A stretch of DNA of 64,000 bases. Source: Mesostigma viride (lineage: Eukaryota > Streptophyta > Mesostigmatophyceae > Mesostigmatales > Mesostigmataceae). The position numbers and the translations under genes are program-made. Below, piece by piece: positions 35,535 through 43,649 of the stretch (positions are counted from its first letter, which is position 1; every line of letters starts with the position of its first letter). Location: positions 653,756-717,755 of the forward strand of contig RPFO01000418.1 in NCBI GenBank assembly GCA_009746045.1, written 5' to 3'. Below the pieces are notes generated by a model, which did no database searches, was not told the origin of the DNA, and was given only the letters and a program-made list of their open reading frames with translations.

Positions 35535-36671
35535 ATGGACAAGACCACAGTCGAGGCCAAGTACAAGGAGTGCATGAAGTGGTTCGATGATAACGAAGAA
35601 ACCCACGGCAAGTTCCGGAACGACTTTATTCTAGACGTGATCCCAGTGTACATGCGGTACTGTCACTCTGTTCAGCGCAGAAAACCGGTGTCTTCCAAGT
35701 CGAGCGTCTGGACCAAAACAAAGCACGGCGAGCTCGTCGAGGTCACATTCCTCGAAAACGAGTGGGCGACGATCAAACAACAGAACAAAGAGACGACGCT
35801 CCCCTTCTCTGAGGCAGTCGAGAAAGGGCTGGTCAGCGAGCGTCTGAAGTACCGTCCACCTGTATCGGACAACGGGGATTTGGTGACTCGAGACAAGGGC
35901 TATCTTTACGACGAGTTTATGCTGGCGCTGTCGAAGTGGAGTTTCCTTCCATCTAAGATCACCGCTTGCTCAACTCCAGTGATGCTCTATGATTTATACG
36001 GCTTCTGTCCCGAATGCAAGGTCAACATGGTCGAGGACGTCTCGAGAGGCGACTTGATGTGCAGCAAATGCGGTCTCGCGACTCCGGCTACTAACCAGGG
36101 CGTAGAGTCCGTGCCATACGGCACTCAAATCGACACCACAGACTACTGCTACAAGCGCATCAATCATTTCAACGAGTGCATCGCGCAATTCAATGCTCGC
36201 GAAAAATCGAGCATTCCTGACGACATTCTGGACTCGATTCGCCTGGACTTCAAGAAGATGCGGCTTAGCAACAAGAACGACATCACCGTCAAGCACGTCC
36301 GCAAAGTGCTCAGAAAGCTGCGACTTTCTAAATATTTCGAGCATTCTGTTCAGATCACCCACATCCTCCACGGATCCACGCCGCCTACTATGACAATGGA
36401 GCAAGAGGAAAAGCTGCGTAACATGTTCCGAATGATTCAGAAGCCTTTTGAGGATGTGTGTCCCAAGAACCGAAAGAACTTTTTGAATTACTCGTATACA
36501 ATTCACAAAATGTGCCAGTTGTTGGGGTATGACAAATTCATTCAGTACTTTCCGCTGTTAAAGAGCAGAGAAAAGCTGTGGGGTCAGGATGTCATGTGGA
36601 AAGGCATCTGTAACAAGCTCAACTGGCAGTTCATCCCATCCACATTTATTCCTCCTGGTTCTCATCCATAG
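35535..36671 (+). CDS. VLTF3-like late transcription factor
   Basis: 378 residues. Zinc ligands FCPECKV and CSKCGLA (about residues 157-178) are followed by the conserved C-terminal domain: YKRINHFNECIAQFNAREKS, VRKVLRKLRLSKYFEH, a methionine-rich MFRMIQKPFE, RKNFLNYSYTIHKM and FPLLKSREKL, then a Trp-rich end. These are the signature blocks of poxvirus A2-like/VLTF3 proteins, core markers of Nucleocytoviricota that direct late gene transcription. Overlaps the 3' end of the PCNA gene by 26 bp (convergent). Confidence 0.93.
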   Translation: MDKTTVEAKYKECMKWFDDNEETHGKFRNDFILDVIPVYMRYCHSVQRRKPVSSKSSVWTKTKHGELVEVTFLENEWATIKQQNKETTLPFSEAVEKGLVSERLKYRPPVSDNGDLVTRDKGYLYDEFMLALSKWSFLPSKITACSTPVMLYDLYGFCPECKVNMVEDVSRGDLMCSKCGLATPATNQGVESVPYGTQIDTTDYCYKRINHFNECIAQFNAREKSSIPDDILDSIRLDFKKMRLSNKNDITVKHVRKVLRKLRLSKYFEHSVQITHILHGSTPPTMTMEQEEKLRNMFRMIQKPFEDVCPKNRKNFLNYSYTIHKMCQLLGYDKFIQYFPLLKSREKLWGQDVMWKGICNKLNWQFIPSTFIPPGSHP

Positions 36672-37386
36672 CTTCTCGCTCGCCTTCTCCTTCCTCGGTC
36701 TCTTCGCCGACCTGAGGTGCGAGTGCGAACATCAATGATCCGAGATCGCCTATCTTGTATTTAACTATCATCGGATATTCTGGCATAATAAAAATATCAA
36801 CTGTGTTGCATAGCCCCGAAGCTTTGGAAAATGTGCACAAGTAGCGGACAGAGTAAGTCTCGTCGATCCTGTCTCCGTTGACTGCATTCAGCGTCATTTC
36901 GGGGTGATTCTTTCCGATCTCCAGTTGGCAGTTTCCGATGTCGCCCGAACCGCTCAACACGATGTTATCTCCCCCGCATTCGATCCTGACCTTGTCGGCC
37001 ACAATGGAAATGTCGCGACAAATTTTCTGGAACTCGGAGCTGACCATGGTGATGCAAGTCATGTACTCCTTTTCGGGGATCTCGATCATTTCCTCGTCGA
37101 TGTCCATAAGTTTCATCTCGTAAGTCCATCGGGTGTTCTTCACGCGGTTGAGAATTGTGATCTGCAAAACGTCCAGGTTAGCGTCGTCAAGACGAAGTTC
37201 CAACTCGTCGTTGACGGTGACGTTTTTAAGAAGCTTGAACAGGTTGACGAGGCTGATACCGATCGTGTACTGCTTGTTGCATTTGTATTCCTCGATCTTG
37301 GACGCCTCGAGAAACGCGTGAAAGAGTGCGCAGTGAGCGAGGTCGAAAGAAACAATCCGGACACCTTTCTGATCGAAAAAGAAGTT
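36646..37386 (-). pseudogene. PCNA sliding clamp, residues 26 to end, interrupted
   Basis: 246 codons of a PCNA clamp, the ring that tethers DNA polymerase. GVRIVSFDLAHCALFH matches the conserved first-domain segment, followed by the inter-domain region (MSISFIS side) and a C-terminal domain ending in an acidic tail (EETEEGEGERE). The first 25 codons are at 42886-42960. The split lies exactly between codons, with Ngaro-like element 1 in between. The whole clamp would be 271 residues, normal for the family. In this copy no full-length clamp can be translated. Confidence 0.88.
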
Positions 37387-37522
37387 TCTATTAACCGTGG
37401 AACTCCAGGGTAACCAGACTCTTTATTAAAACAATGAGTGGAGCACATACAAAAGGCAGGCCACATCCCGGCCGCCGATGCTCATGGGAACACTTATTGC
37501 TTGGCAAAGGCTAGCCTTACCC
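37387..37522 (-). repeat. Element 1 split repeat B, terminal copy
   Basis: 136 bp identical by eye to 37982-38117; begins TCTATTAACCGTGG at the viral junction. Confidence 0.9.
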
Positions 37523-37547
37523 CCAAACACGCAGGGAGGGTGGGCGG

Positions 37548-37980
37548 GAAAAGAAAAGAGGCCGACCTTAGCTAGGTGGGTTTGTTTTTGTCCTTTTTTG
37601 CGTGTCATGCGGCCTTGGCCCGGACGGCATTTTTTCGCCACGCAAATGTTGCGTCTGAACAAATGACGCCATGTGGCGTTCTAATTGCCGGCAGCTTACG
37701 TAAGGCTGCCGGGGCTATTAGGTCACATATTGCGTGAGAGAAAGAATCTAGATCTAGTTAATCACTACGCCATGAGCCAAGAAACCTAGACAGTGGCAGG
37801 TTTATATCTCAACGTAGCTCCTGCCACCTGGCCAAGAAAAAACTGGCCAAAGCTTTGGCCACGACTGATCCGGATCAGGCCGCACCGGCCTCAAAAGGTT
37901 TGTCACGTGAACCCAATAACCTAGCTATAGCGGCTACCCTTCCATCTCACTATAAAGAAACTATGTTCAGAGAACCACGA
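37548..37980 (-). repeat. Element 1 split repeat A, internal copy
   Basis: 433 bp identical by eye to 42452-42884. Contains several palindromes, for example CTGATCCGGATCAG and CCGGCAGC facing GCTGCCGG around TTACGTAA, and TGGCC/GGCCA inverted repeats. Confidence 0.9.
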
Positions 37981-37981
37981 T

Positions 37982-38117
37982 TCTATTAACCGTGGAACTC
38001 CAGGGTAACCAGACTCTTTATTAAAACAATGAGTGGAGCACATACAAAAGGCAGGCCACATCCCGGCCGCCGATGCTCATGGGAACACTTATTGCTTGGC
38101 AAAGGCTAGCCTTACCC
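37982..38117 (-). repeat. Element 1 split repeat B, internal copy
   Basis: Second copy of the 136-bp repeat, joined to repeat A by a single T as in the presumed circular intermediate. Confidence 0.9.
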
Positions 38118-38189
38118 TTATATCCCTCCCTGGCGATCCATGCCAGGGGCAAAGAACCTAGCATAATGACAGAGAAATGAACAACCAAA

Positions 38190-41100
38190 TTAGGTGGAGG
38201 GCAATTTCAAAATAGCCCGCCAGGCCCGAGGGGGGCAGGCGGCCATGGCCCGAAGAATAACCTCAGGCAGCTGCACCTCCAAACTGCGGTGCAAGCCCAC
38301 ATAATGGGCAACCGTGGAGCTGCTAAGCCAGCGCCCCCGGCCCTGGATGTCCCCCATGCTGCGACCCGCGAGGAAATCGTGAGTGGCACCTCCATGCCGC
38401 AGCCCGTGAATGGTGAAAATCTGGGCGACCCCCAAGGCCTGACTCGCAGCCTGCCAAATGCGCCGGAATTGCGGGTAGGTGAAAGGGAACACGGCCTCCC
38501 AAGCGTGCTTACCCGCGATGCAGTGACGGAGGATGGTTTCAGACATCACATCTTCTACCACCACTGACTGAGTCTTGCCCTTAGAGGTCTTGGTAGACCT
38601 CAGCAGTAGGGCGCCCCGTTGAGCCGGCCCAAGCCGAACGTCAGGCTGGAGGCGCACATGGCCAACACGGAGGTTCAGCGCCTCCGAGATTCGCAGGTAA
38701 TGGCGGAACACGATGACAACCAGCAGGCCCGCAAGGCGCTGACCTTGCATGACCATCGTGCTGGCAAGTGCAAACGCCGCCTCCCATGGAATGGGAGGAG
38801 GGGCACGGGGGGGCACAAGTGTTTTCCACCCAGCGAGGACGCCACGGGCCAAGTCCCACCGCTTCACCATACCGGGATAATAAAGTTGCAACCCCATCAA
38901 GGCATTGACACACACTTGGCGGCTGTACCCCCGAAAATGAGCCCAGGCGACATACGCACAAAATGTCTCCTCAAGGGTGTCAGCTCGTGACGATGACCCG
39001 TCCGCCCGCCCACCAGCCTCCCACCAAGTCAAGAGGGAATCAAGACCACGACGGTAGGCCAGCAAAGTAGCCGGCTTTACTTTCCCCTCTAGCAATGGAA
39101 GGTAGCTAACAGGTGCAGGGGGCCCCGGGTTAGGATGGATGCCTTCCGCGGTCAGGTCGCGCACCCAGCCTGCCAAGAAAGTCGCCATGGATTGGCCGCG
39201 AGAAACGCCATCGGCTGGTTGAAGTGCACTCGGCGTCCACACCCACTGGGAACGACTCCCCGTGGCGAGGGTCAGCGCGCACAAGCGGCGGCACTGCTTG
39301 TTGAGCTTGTGGGATGAGGACCGCCCCTTAGCCAAGCAGCCCAACGCCGCGGTGGAGTCCACCAACCTCACCACCCGCTTGCCTCGGTTTGCCAAGCTGC
39401 GCGCACTCCTCTCCACGCCCTTCACTGCAGCCCGCACCTCCTTCTCGTTGATGTGCATCCCCGGATCCCGCCAACGACTCCGGACCCCAACCCGCCATTG
39501 CTGGCTAGTGATTGCTTGTTGCGCCCGCGCGCTCAGTGGCCTAGGGCCAGCGTAGGCCACCTCACTTGGTATGAGCAAAGTCGGGTACCCCCGCACCTCT
39601 CGTGCCCTCGCCAGCTCCGTCACATCGCCCGGCTCCATGGTTGCGTACACGACACCTTGCCCGTAGGTGGACGCGTCAGATGCAACCACCTCACGGGCCA
39701 AAGGTGCGCTTCGGTCAACCCTTAGCATGGGAGCCAAGGCCAGGGCACACTCTAACTCCTCCCGCACCCCGGCCCACAGCACCCAGGATCGCTGCCCCCA
39801 CCCTTGCAGGCTGATGAATTTGAAACATTGCTGCCAAATGGACAAGCAGCTGCGGCTTAACATCTGCAGCCACAACCACCGCCCCAAGACGGCAGCCAGC
39901 CCCTCGGCCGTAGCTCGGCCTCGAGTGAGTATAGCCTGCGTGTGGGCGATCACAAGGTTGAGCTGCTTGACCGTTGGTTCCAGCACGCCGTTCCGTCGGT
40001 GCACCACCCCTAGGGCTTCTAGCTCGTCCCCTTCCAGGCTCGCCATCTTAGTCTTCTCCTTAGACGGCACAAGGTTGTTAGGGAGGTAGCCTTCCTCAAT
40101 AGCGCGCGTGATGAGCTGGTTCACCGCCTCGCAGGTCCGCCCGTTGCTGGCCACCAAGTCATCAATAGTGATGGACAGCATGGGGGCAGGGGGGTTTTCC
40201 AGGTCAATCTGAAGCTCCCCGGCGCGCTCCTCCTTGTACTCGATGGCCAAGCGCAGTGGCTGGCCACACTCGTCGCGCACCAAGGTGAGCTCACCTGCGC
40301 TTGAGAGGTAGTTGACCTGGCGCCTCGGATCCAGGGCACCGGTCATGTAGAGCACCATCTCATGGATGGCCTCCCCCAGCGCCACCGCATGGGAATGTCC
40401 CATGGCCAGCACCTTGAGCACGGGCCACACCTTCCGCCTGGGCCCTGCCAGACCTACGCTAGTCGACCACACACTAGGAAGCCCTTGGTAGTCCCACCAC
40501 CACTCGGGCACCTCGATGGAATAGTAGTATGACACGAGGTCGCTCTTGGCGCAGTAGCACCAGCCTTTGATGTAGACCTCCACGAGGATGCCCAGGTGGG
40601 GTAGCAGGATCTTGGGGGGGTCCACCCACAGCAGGTTGCCCAGCTTCCTGTTGACGATGAACCGAAGCTCACCCACCCCCTTGGCCACTCCAAAGCAGCC
40701 ATCCACCCACTTGGGCCGCCTCTCCCGGAACGCCACCATGCCCACGCCCGCTGCCCGGCTCATGAGCTTGCCCCATTCAGCCATGGAGCATCCCCGGCTG
40801 GGCTTGGGCACATTCCAATACTTTGCGCTCGCCACGACCGCTGGCTTGATGCAGTTCTCTTCGCTGGCATATATCTCCCGCCAGCTCGGCCGCATAGCCA
40901 ACAGGTCGAGCAGCCGTGCCTTCCCCGCCACCTCCGCCTTTGGTAGACTCACCGCGTCCGCGCGCAGTTGTTCATACTTATTCTGCTTCCCATATATTGC
41001 ATCAGCACCTTCTTGCTCCTGGCCTGTCGCAACGCCCCCTACGCGGCGACTGTGCCAGGTGCAGTGCCTCTTGACCCTCGCAAGGGCCTCCTCCCTCCCC

Positions 41101-41633
41101 TTAGAGCACGCCCCTCTAGGGTTAGGAGGAGGGTCTTGCCCCCCTCCCCACAGCCAATTAAGCCAACGCACTACCTTGCATTGCAGTGTGTACTCGCGGT
41201 GGCGGCGCGTGGCACGCTGTCGCCGGCGTGCCGATCTCACCCTGCCCCACGCGGTGTACGCTGGCCTAAGTGGGTATGGCAGCGGGAAAAGGGAGCGGTC
41301 CCGCTGGGATTCTATTTCCCTACTTGTTGAGCCTTGCTGAGCTTGTCCAAGAGGATGGCAGTTTGGAGAGCTGCCTTGACAGCCGGGGTGGCTGACAGTG
41401 CAGCCTCCTCCCCCAATGGCAGGAGGTGGCTGGCCACCTTCCACCCCCCCCCTCCTTGCCCTTCCACCTGCAGCAAGGCCGCCACCACCCTCATTAGGTA
41501 CTCCATGCCCACAAGCTCCCCGGCTGCTGAGCCCAGCTCCTTGAGAAGGGTGTCCATGGCCAATGCAATGTTCATGACAATTTTCCTGTTCTCCATGTTC
41601 CGCCAATTTCCAGGCTTTACCGTCATGACCCAC
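38190..41633 (-). CDS. Element 1 polyprotein: RT, RNase H, tyrosine recombinase
   Basis: 1,147 codons open, but the first 107 overlap gag in the -1 frame, so translation probably enters by recoding after gag. RT (about 330-560) has KSDLVSYYYSIEVP, HSHAVALGEAIHEM and SITIDDL as its catalytic blocks. RNase H (about 650-815) shows VVASDAST, INEKEV, LVDSTAALG and LQPADG. Near residue 830, EGIHPNPGP resembles a 2A ribosome-skipping site. A tyrosine recombinase follows, with the catalytic Arg in YLRISEAL, HGLRHGG, and the Tyr in GRWLSSSTVAHY. Intact frame, so probably active. Confidence 0.93.
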   Translation of the reverse strand: MGHDGKAWKLAEHGEQENCHEHCIGHGHPSQGAGLSSRGACGHGVPNEGGGGLAAGGRARRGGVEGGQPPPAIGGGGCTVSHPGCQGSSPNCHPLGQAQQGSTSREIESQRDRSLFPLPYPLRPAYTAWGRVRSARRRQRATRRHREYTLQCKVVRWLNWLWGGGQDPPPNPRGACSKGREEALARVKRHCTWHSRRVGGVATGQEQEGADAIYGKQNKYEQLRADAVSLPKAEVAGKARLLDLLAMRPSWREIYASEENCIKPAVVASAKYWNVPKPSRGCSMAEWGKLMSRAAGVGMVAFRERRPKWVDGCFGVAKGVGELRFIVNRKLGNLLWVDPPKILLPHLGILVEVYIKGWCYCAKSDLVSYYYSIEVPEWWWDYQGLPSVWSTSVGLAGPRRKVWPVLKVLAMGHSHAVALGEAIHEMVLYMTGALDPRRQVNYLSSAGELTLVRDECGQPLRLAIEYKEERAGELQIDLENPPAPMLSITIDDLVASNGRTCEAVNQLITRAIEEGYLPNNLVPSKEKTKMASLEGDELEALGVVHRRNGVLEPTVKQLNLVIAHTQAILTRGRATAEGLAAVLGRWLWLQMLSRSCLSIWQQCFKFISLQGWGQRSWVLWAGVREELECALALAPMLRVDRSAPLAREVVASDASTYGQGVVYATMEPGDVTELARAREVRGYPTLLIPSEVAYAGPRPLSARAQQAITSQQWRVGVRSRWRDPGMHINEKEVRAAVKGVERSARSLANRGKRVVRLVDSTAALGCLAKGRSSSHKLNKQCRRLCALTLATGSRSQWVWTPSALQPADGVSRGQSMATFLAGWVRDLTAEGIHPNPGPPAPVSYLPLLEGKVKPATLLAYRRGLDSLLTWWEAGGRADGSSSRADTLEETFCAYVAWAHFRGYSRQVCVNALMGLQLYYPGMVKRWDLARGVLAGWKTLVPPRAPPPIPWEAAFALASTMVMQGQRLAGLLVVIVFRHYLRISEALNLRVGHVRLQPDVRLGPAQRGALLLRSTKTSKGKTQSVVVEDVMSETILRHCIAGKHAWEAVFPFTYPQFRRIWQAASQALGVAQIFTIHGLRHGGATHDFLAGRSMGDIQGRGRWLSSSTVAHYVGLHRSLEVQLPEVILRAMAACPPRAWRAILKLPST
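39120..39146 (-). other. 2A-like peptide between RNase H and recombinase, element 1
   Basis: EGIHPNPGP keeps the invariant NPGP of 2A peptides and lies in the linker between two domains that related elements encode separately. The usual Asp six residues before the final Pro is Gly, so activity is uncertain. Confidence 0.5.
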
Positions 41634-42364
41634 GACCGGATTCCCATCCCATTGTCGCTGGCGTCCTCCAACACCCCCGGCAGCACCCGCTCCGAAACCC
41701 GATATTTCACGCTCTTGGCTCGGCTTGGCAGCGCCACCCCTTTCGAGGCCTTGAAGTGGCTTCCCGCCCCCTCCATTCCTCCCAGCGCTGCCTTCAAACC
41801 TTGCATGAATTTCTCGGCTGCGACCTCCCCCTCCTCGTCCTCCTCGTCGTCCTGATTTTCGGTTTCCGGAGGTGCCCCAACGAATGTCGCCAACCTCGCC
41901 CTCATTTCCTTTCCGACAGCCCCCCCACCTGCCGAAACCTTGGCCGCGCCTTTCGGCTTGGCCATTTTTCGCTGCGCAGGTGTCGTTGGTGGCAGCGCCT
42001 GATCCTCCTCGTCCGCCGCGAGATCTGCCACGGCCAGCAGTTTTGCCACCAACGTTCCGTTTGGGTCACGTGCGTCCAACACGTCGCCAACATCAACGTG
42101 ATCGGCCAGCAACTGCACGACAGACTTCAGCTGGCTCGAGCTCCACGAGCTGGCGTCCGTCACCCAGTCCTCGGCACCGAAGACCTGCTCGACTGCCCCC
42201 ACCGCCTCTGCGGGGCTGATGCACTTGGCGAGCAGAGTGGCGAGCTGCTTCTTTTTGGCGCTGAAGGCGACTGGCGCGTGACTGGCGGCAGCAGCCCGCG
42301 GTGTGGGCGTCCCGTCCTCCCCGCGCGCTGCCTGCCCTCCTGTAGCTTTGCGCCCCTTCGGCAT
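41312..42364 (-). CDS. Element 1 Gag-like protein
   Basis: 350 residues from ATG 42364, first gene of the element. Basic Gly/Lys-rich N-terminus, acidic DEEDEEGEV stretch near residue 165, then a helical domain with NGMGIRSWVMTVKPGNWRN and MNIALAMDTLLKELGSAAGEL that is strongly conserved in element 2. No zinc knuckle. The position and the conserved helical domain point to a capsid-type Gag. Confidence 0.82.
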   Translation of the reverse strand: MPKGRKATGGQAARGEDGTPTPRAAAASHAPVAFSAKKKQLATLLAKCISPAEAVGAVEQVFGAEDWVTDASSWSSSQLKSVVQLLADHVDVGDVLDARDPNGTLVAKLLAVADLAADEEDQALPPTTPAQRKMAKPKGAAKVSAGGGAVGKEMRARLATFVGAPPETENQDDEEDEEGEVAAEKFMQGLKAALGGMEGAGSHFKASKGVALPSRAKSVKYRVSERVLPGVLEDASDNGMGIRSWVMTVKPGNWRNMENRKIVMNIALAMDTLLKELGSAAGELVGMEYLMRVVAALLQVEGQGGGGWKVASHLLPLGEEAALSATPAVKAALQTAILLDKLSKAQQVGK

Positions 42365-42451
42365 TGCTGCTCAGGGCCAAAAATGGCTCCGACAGTACAG
42401 GTTCGTCAAACCAGAGGTTCGTTTCCCCTGGCTTGCTGTCGCCGCCCTCGT

Positions 42452-42884
42452 GAAAAGAAAAGAGGCCGACCTTAGCTAGGTGGGTTTGTTTTTGTCCTTT
42501 TTTGCGTGTCATGCGGCCTTGGCCCGGACGGCATTTTTTCGCCACGCAAATGTTGCGTCTGAACAAATGACGCCATGTGGCGTTCTAATTGCCGGCAGCT
42601 TACGTAAGGCTGCCGGGGCTATTAGGTCACATATTGCGTGAGAGAAAGAATCTAGATCTAGTTAATCACTACGCCATGAGCCAAGAAACCTAGACAGTGG
42701 CAGGTTTATATCTCAACGTAGCTCCTGCCACCTGGCCAAGAAAAAACTGGCCAAAGCTTTGGCCACGACTGATCCGGATCAGGCCGCACCGGCCTCAAAA
42801 GGTTTGTCACGTGAACCCAATAACCTAGCTATAGCGGCTACCCTTCCATCTCACTATAAAGAAACTATGTTCAGAGAACCACGA
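42452..42884 (-). repeat. Element 1 split repeat A, terminal copy
   Basis: 433 bp, 5' end of the element in its own orientation. Identical by eye to 37548-37980. Confidence 0.9.
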
Positions 42885-42885
42885 T

Positions 42886-42960
42886 CACATCGTTCGTGAG
42901 TTCCTTCAAAACCTCCACGAGCATCTTGATGGAAGAACCTTGCACGGTTCGGAATTCCAT
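42886..42960 (-). pseudogene. PCNA sliding clamp, first 25 codons
   Basis: ATG 42960 and 25 codons (FRTVQGSSIKMLVEVLKEL...) form the N-terminal strand and helix of a PCNA domain. They are followed by the end of Ngaro-like element 1, where the frame reads into a stop a few codons later. The remainder is at 36646-37386 in phase. Confidence 0.85.
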
Positions 42961-42963
42961 GAT

Positions 42964-43215
42964 TTAGGCCGCGACGGACCCTAGGTACGTGTACCCTATA
43001 AAGTTGACGTCTGTGTCTTTCGTGATCGGGTTTTTACCTCCTTTTTCGAGAAAAAAAATCACTCGCTGACCCTGAATCACGGTTGAGTATATGCGATGGT
43101 TGCCGATATCGAACGGGTTCACGCGAGAAAGAGTCTCTCCGCTTTGAGAAAACCGCAAAAACTTGTGGATGTTGACGATGTTCGCTTCCAATACCTTGGC
43201 TTTCTGCGCGTTCAT
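42964..43215 (-). CDS. Small hypothetical protein, 83 residues
   Basis: ATG 43215; ends three bases before the PCNA start, so it would be co-transcribed with the clamp. Beta-rich (HRIYSTVIQGQRVIFFLE) with a Lys/Gly loop. Not recognised. Confidence 0.6.
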   Translation of the reverse strand: MNAQKAKVLEANIVNIHKFLRFSQSGETLSRVNPFDIGNHRIYSTVIQGQRVIFFLEKGGKNPITKDTDVNFIGYTYLGSVAA

Positions 43216-43293
43216 CGAAGTCTGACCATTTCCAACAATCTTTATGTTCGTTCTAGAACGAAGGTGGAAAATATCAGTTACAATTATCCCAAA

Positions 43294-43590
43294 ATGCCGT
43301 CCTCTTCTACAACCGGATCTATCGCCGATATCTTATATGACGGCGTGCGTCGTGGTTGGTCGGTGTCCATGAACAAGGACGGACACGTCGTTTTCGAGGT
43401 CCCAAGCGACGAAGACGATGACGTAAGCTTGCCCGTTGCAGATATTATAGATGCTGTGCCGATACTTGACGAAACCACTACGTGCAAGCGACGCAGAAGC
43501 GTTCACAAGACATCTCAATACGTACCATTGGCTTCCGGAAAGAGACTCCGCGTGCAAGTCAAAGTGACCGAGGAGGAAGATCCAAATTAA
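43294..43590 (+). CDS. Small acidic hypothetical protein, 98 residues
   Basis: ATG 43294, an ATG in AAAATGCC context; the longer frame upstream overlaps the minus-strand gene and is rejected. Two acidic patches (PSDEDDDVS and EEEDPN) flank a basic CKRRRSVHK. No domain recognised. Confidence 0.6.
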   Translation: MPSSSTTGSIADILYDGVRRGWSVSMNKDGHVVFEVPSDEDDDVSLPVADIIDAVPILDETTTCKRRRSVHKTSQYVPLASGKRLRVQVKVTEEEDPN

Positions 43591-43649
43591 ATCTTTGAAC
43601 ATTATAGAAACTCAAACTGGATCTTCCAAGAGCACCGTCCAGCGGAAAC

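Larger units (their letters stand above)
37387..42885 (-). mobile_element. Ngaro-like tyrosine-recombinase retrotransposon, element 1
   Basis: 5,499 bp, genes on the minus strand. Split direct repeats in the order A1 (42884-42452), gag, RT-RNase H-YR, B1 (38117-37982), A2 (37980-37548), B2 (37522-37387). Both pairs look identical by eye. This A1-ORFs-B1-A2-B2 plan and the domain order RT-RH-YR are those of Ngaro/VIPER-type DIRS retrotransposons, which integrate a circle with a tyrosine recombinase and make no target duplication. Here the junctions share a single T. It interrupts the PCNA gene. GC-richer than the viral genes. Confidence 0.92.

Noticed and set aside
39135..42475. Many plus-strand frames inside the Ngaro-like elements
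   Set aside because: High GC leaves antisense frames open; only the minus-strand frames carry RT, RNase H, recombinase and Gag features.
37426..42566. Short frames inside split repeat A of element 1 (MFRRNICVAKKC start)
   Set aside because: The frame is not kept in element 2 and runs into unrelated sequence at each copy, so it is not supported as a gene.
37387..42885. Element 1 as an intein or self-splicing intron in PCNA
   Set aside because: It has RT, RNase H, tyrosine recombinase and split direct repeats, opposite strand-specific gene organisation is not needed, and the PCNA frame meets stops at both junctions; a retrotransposon explains all of it.
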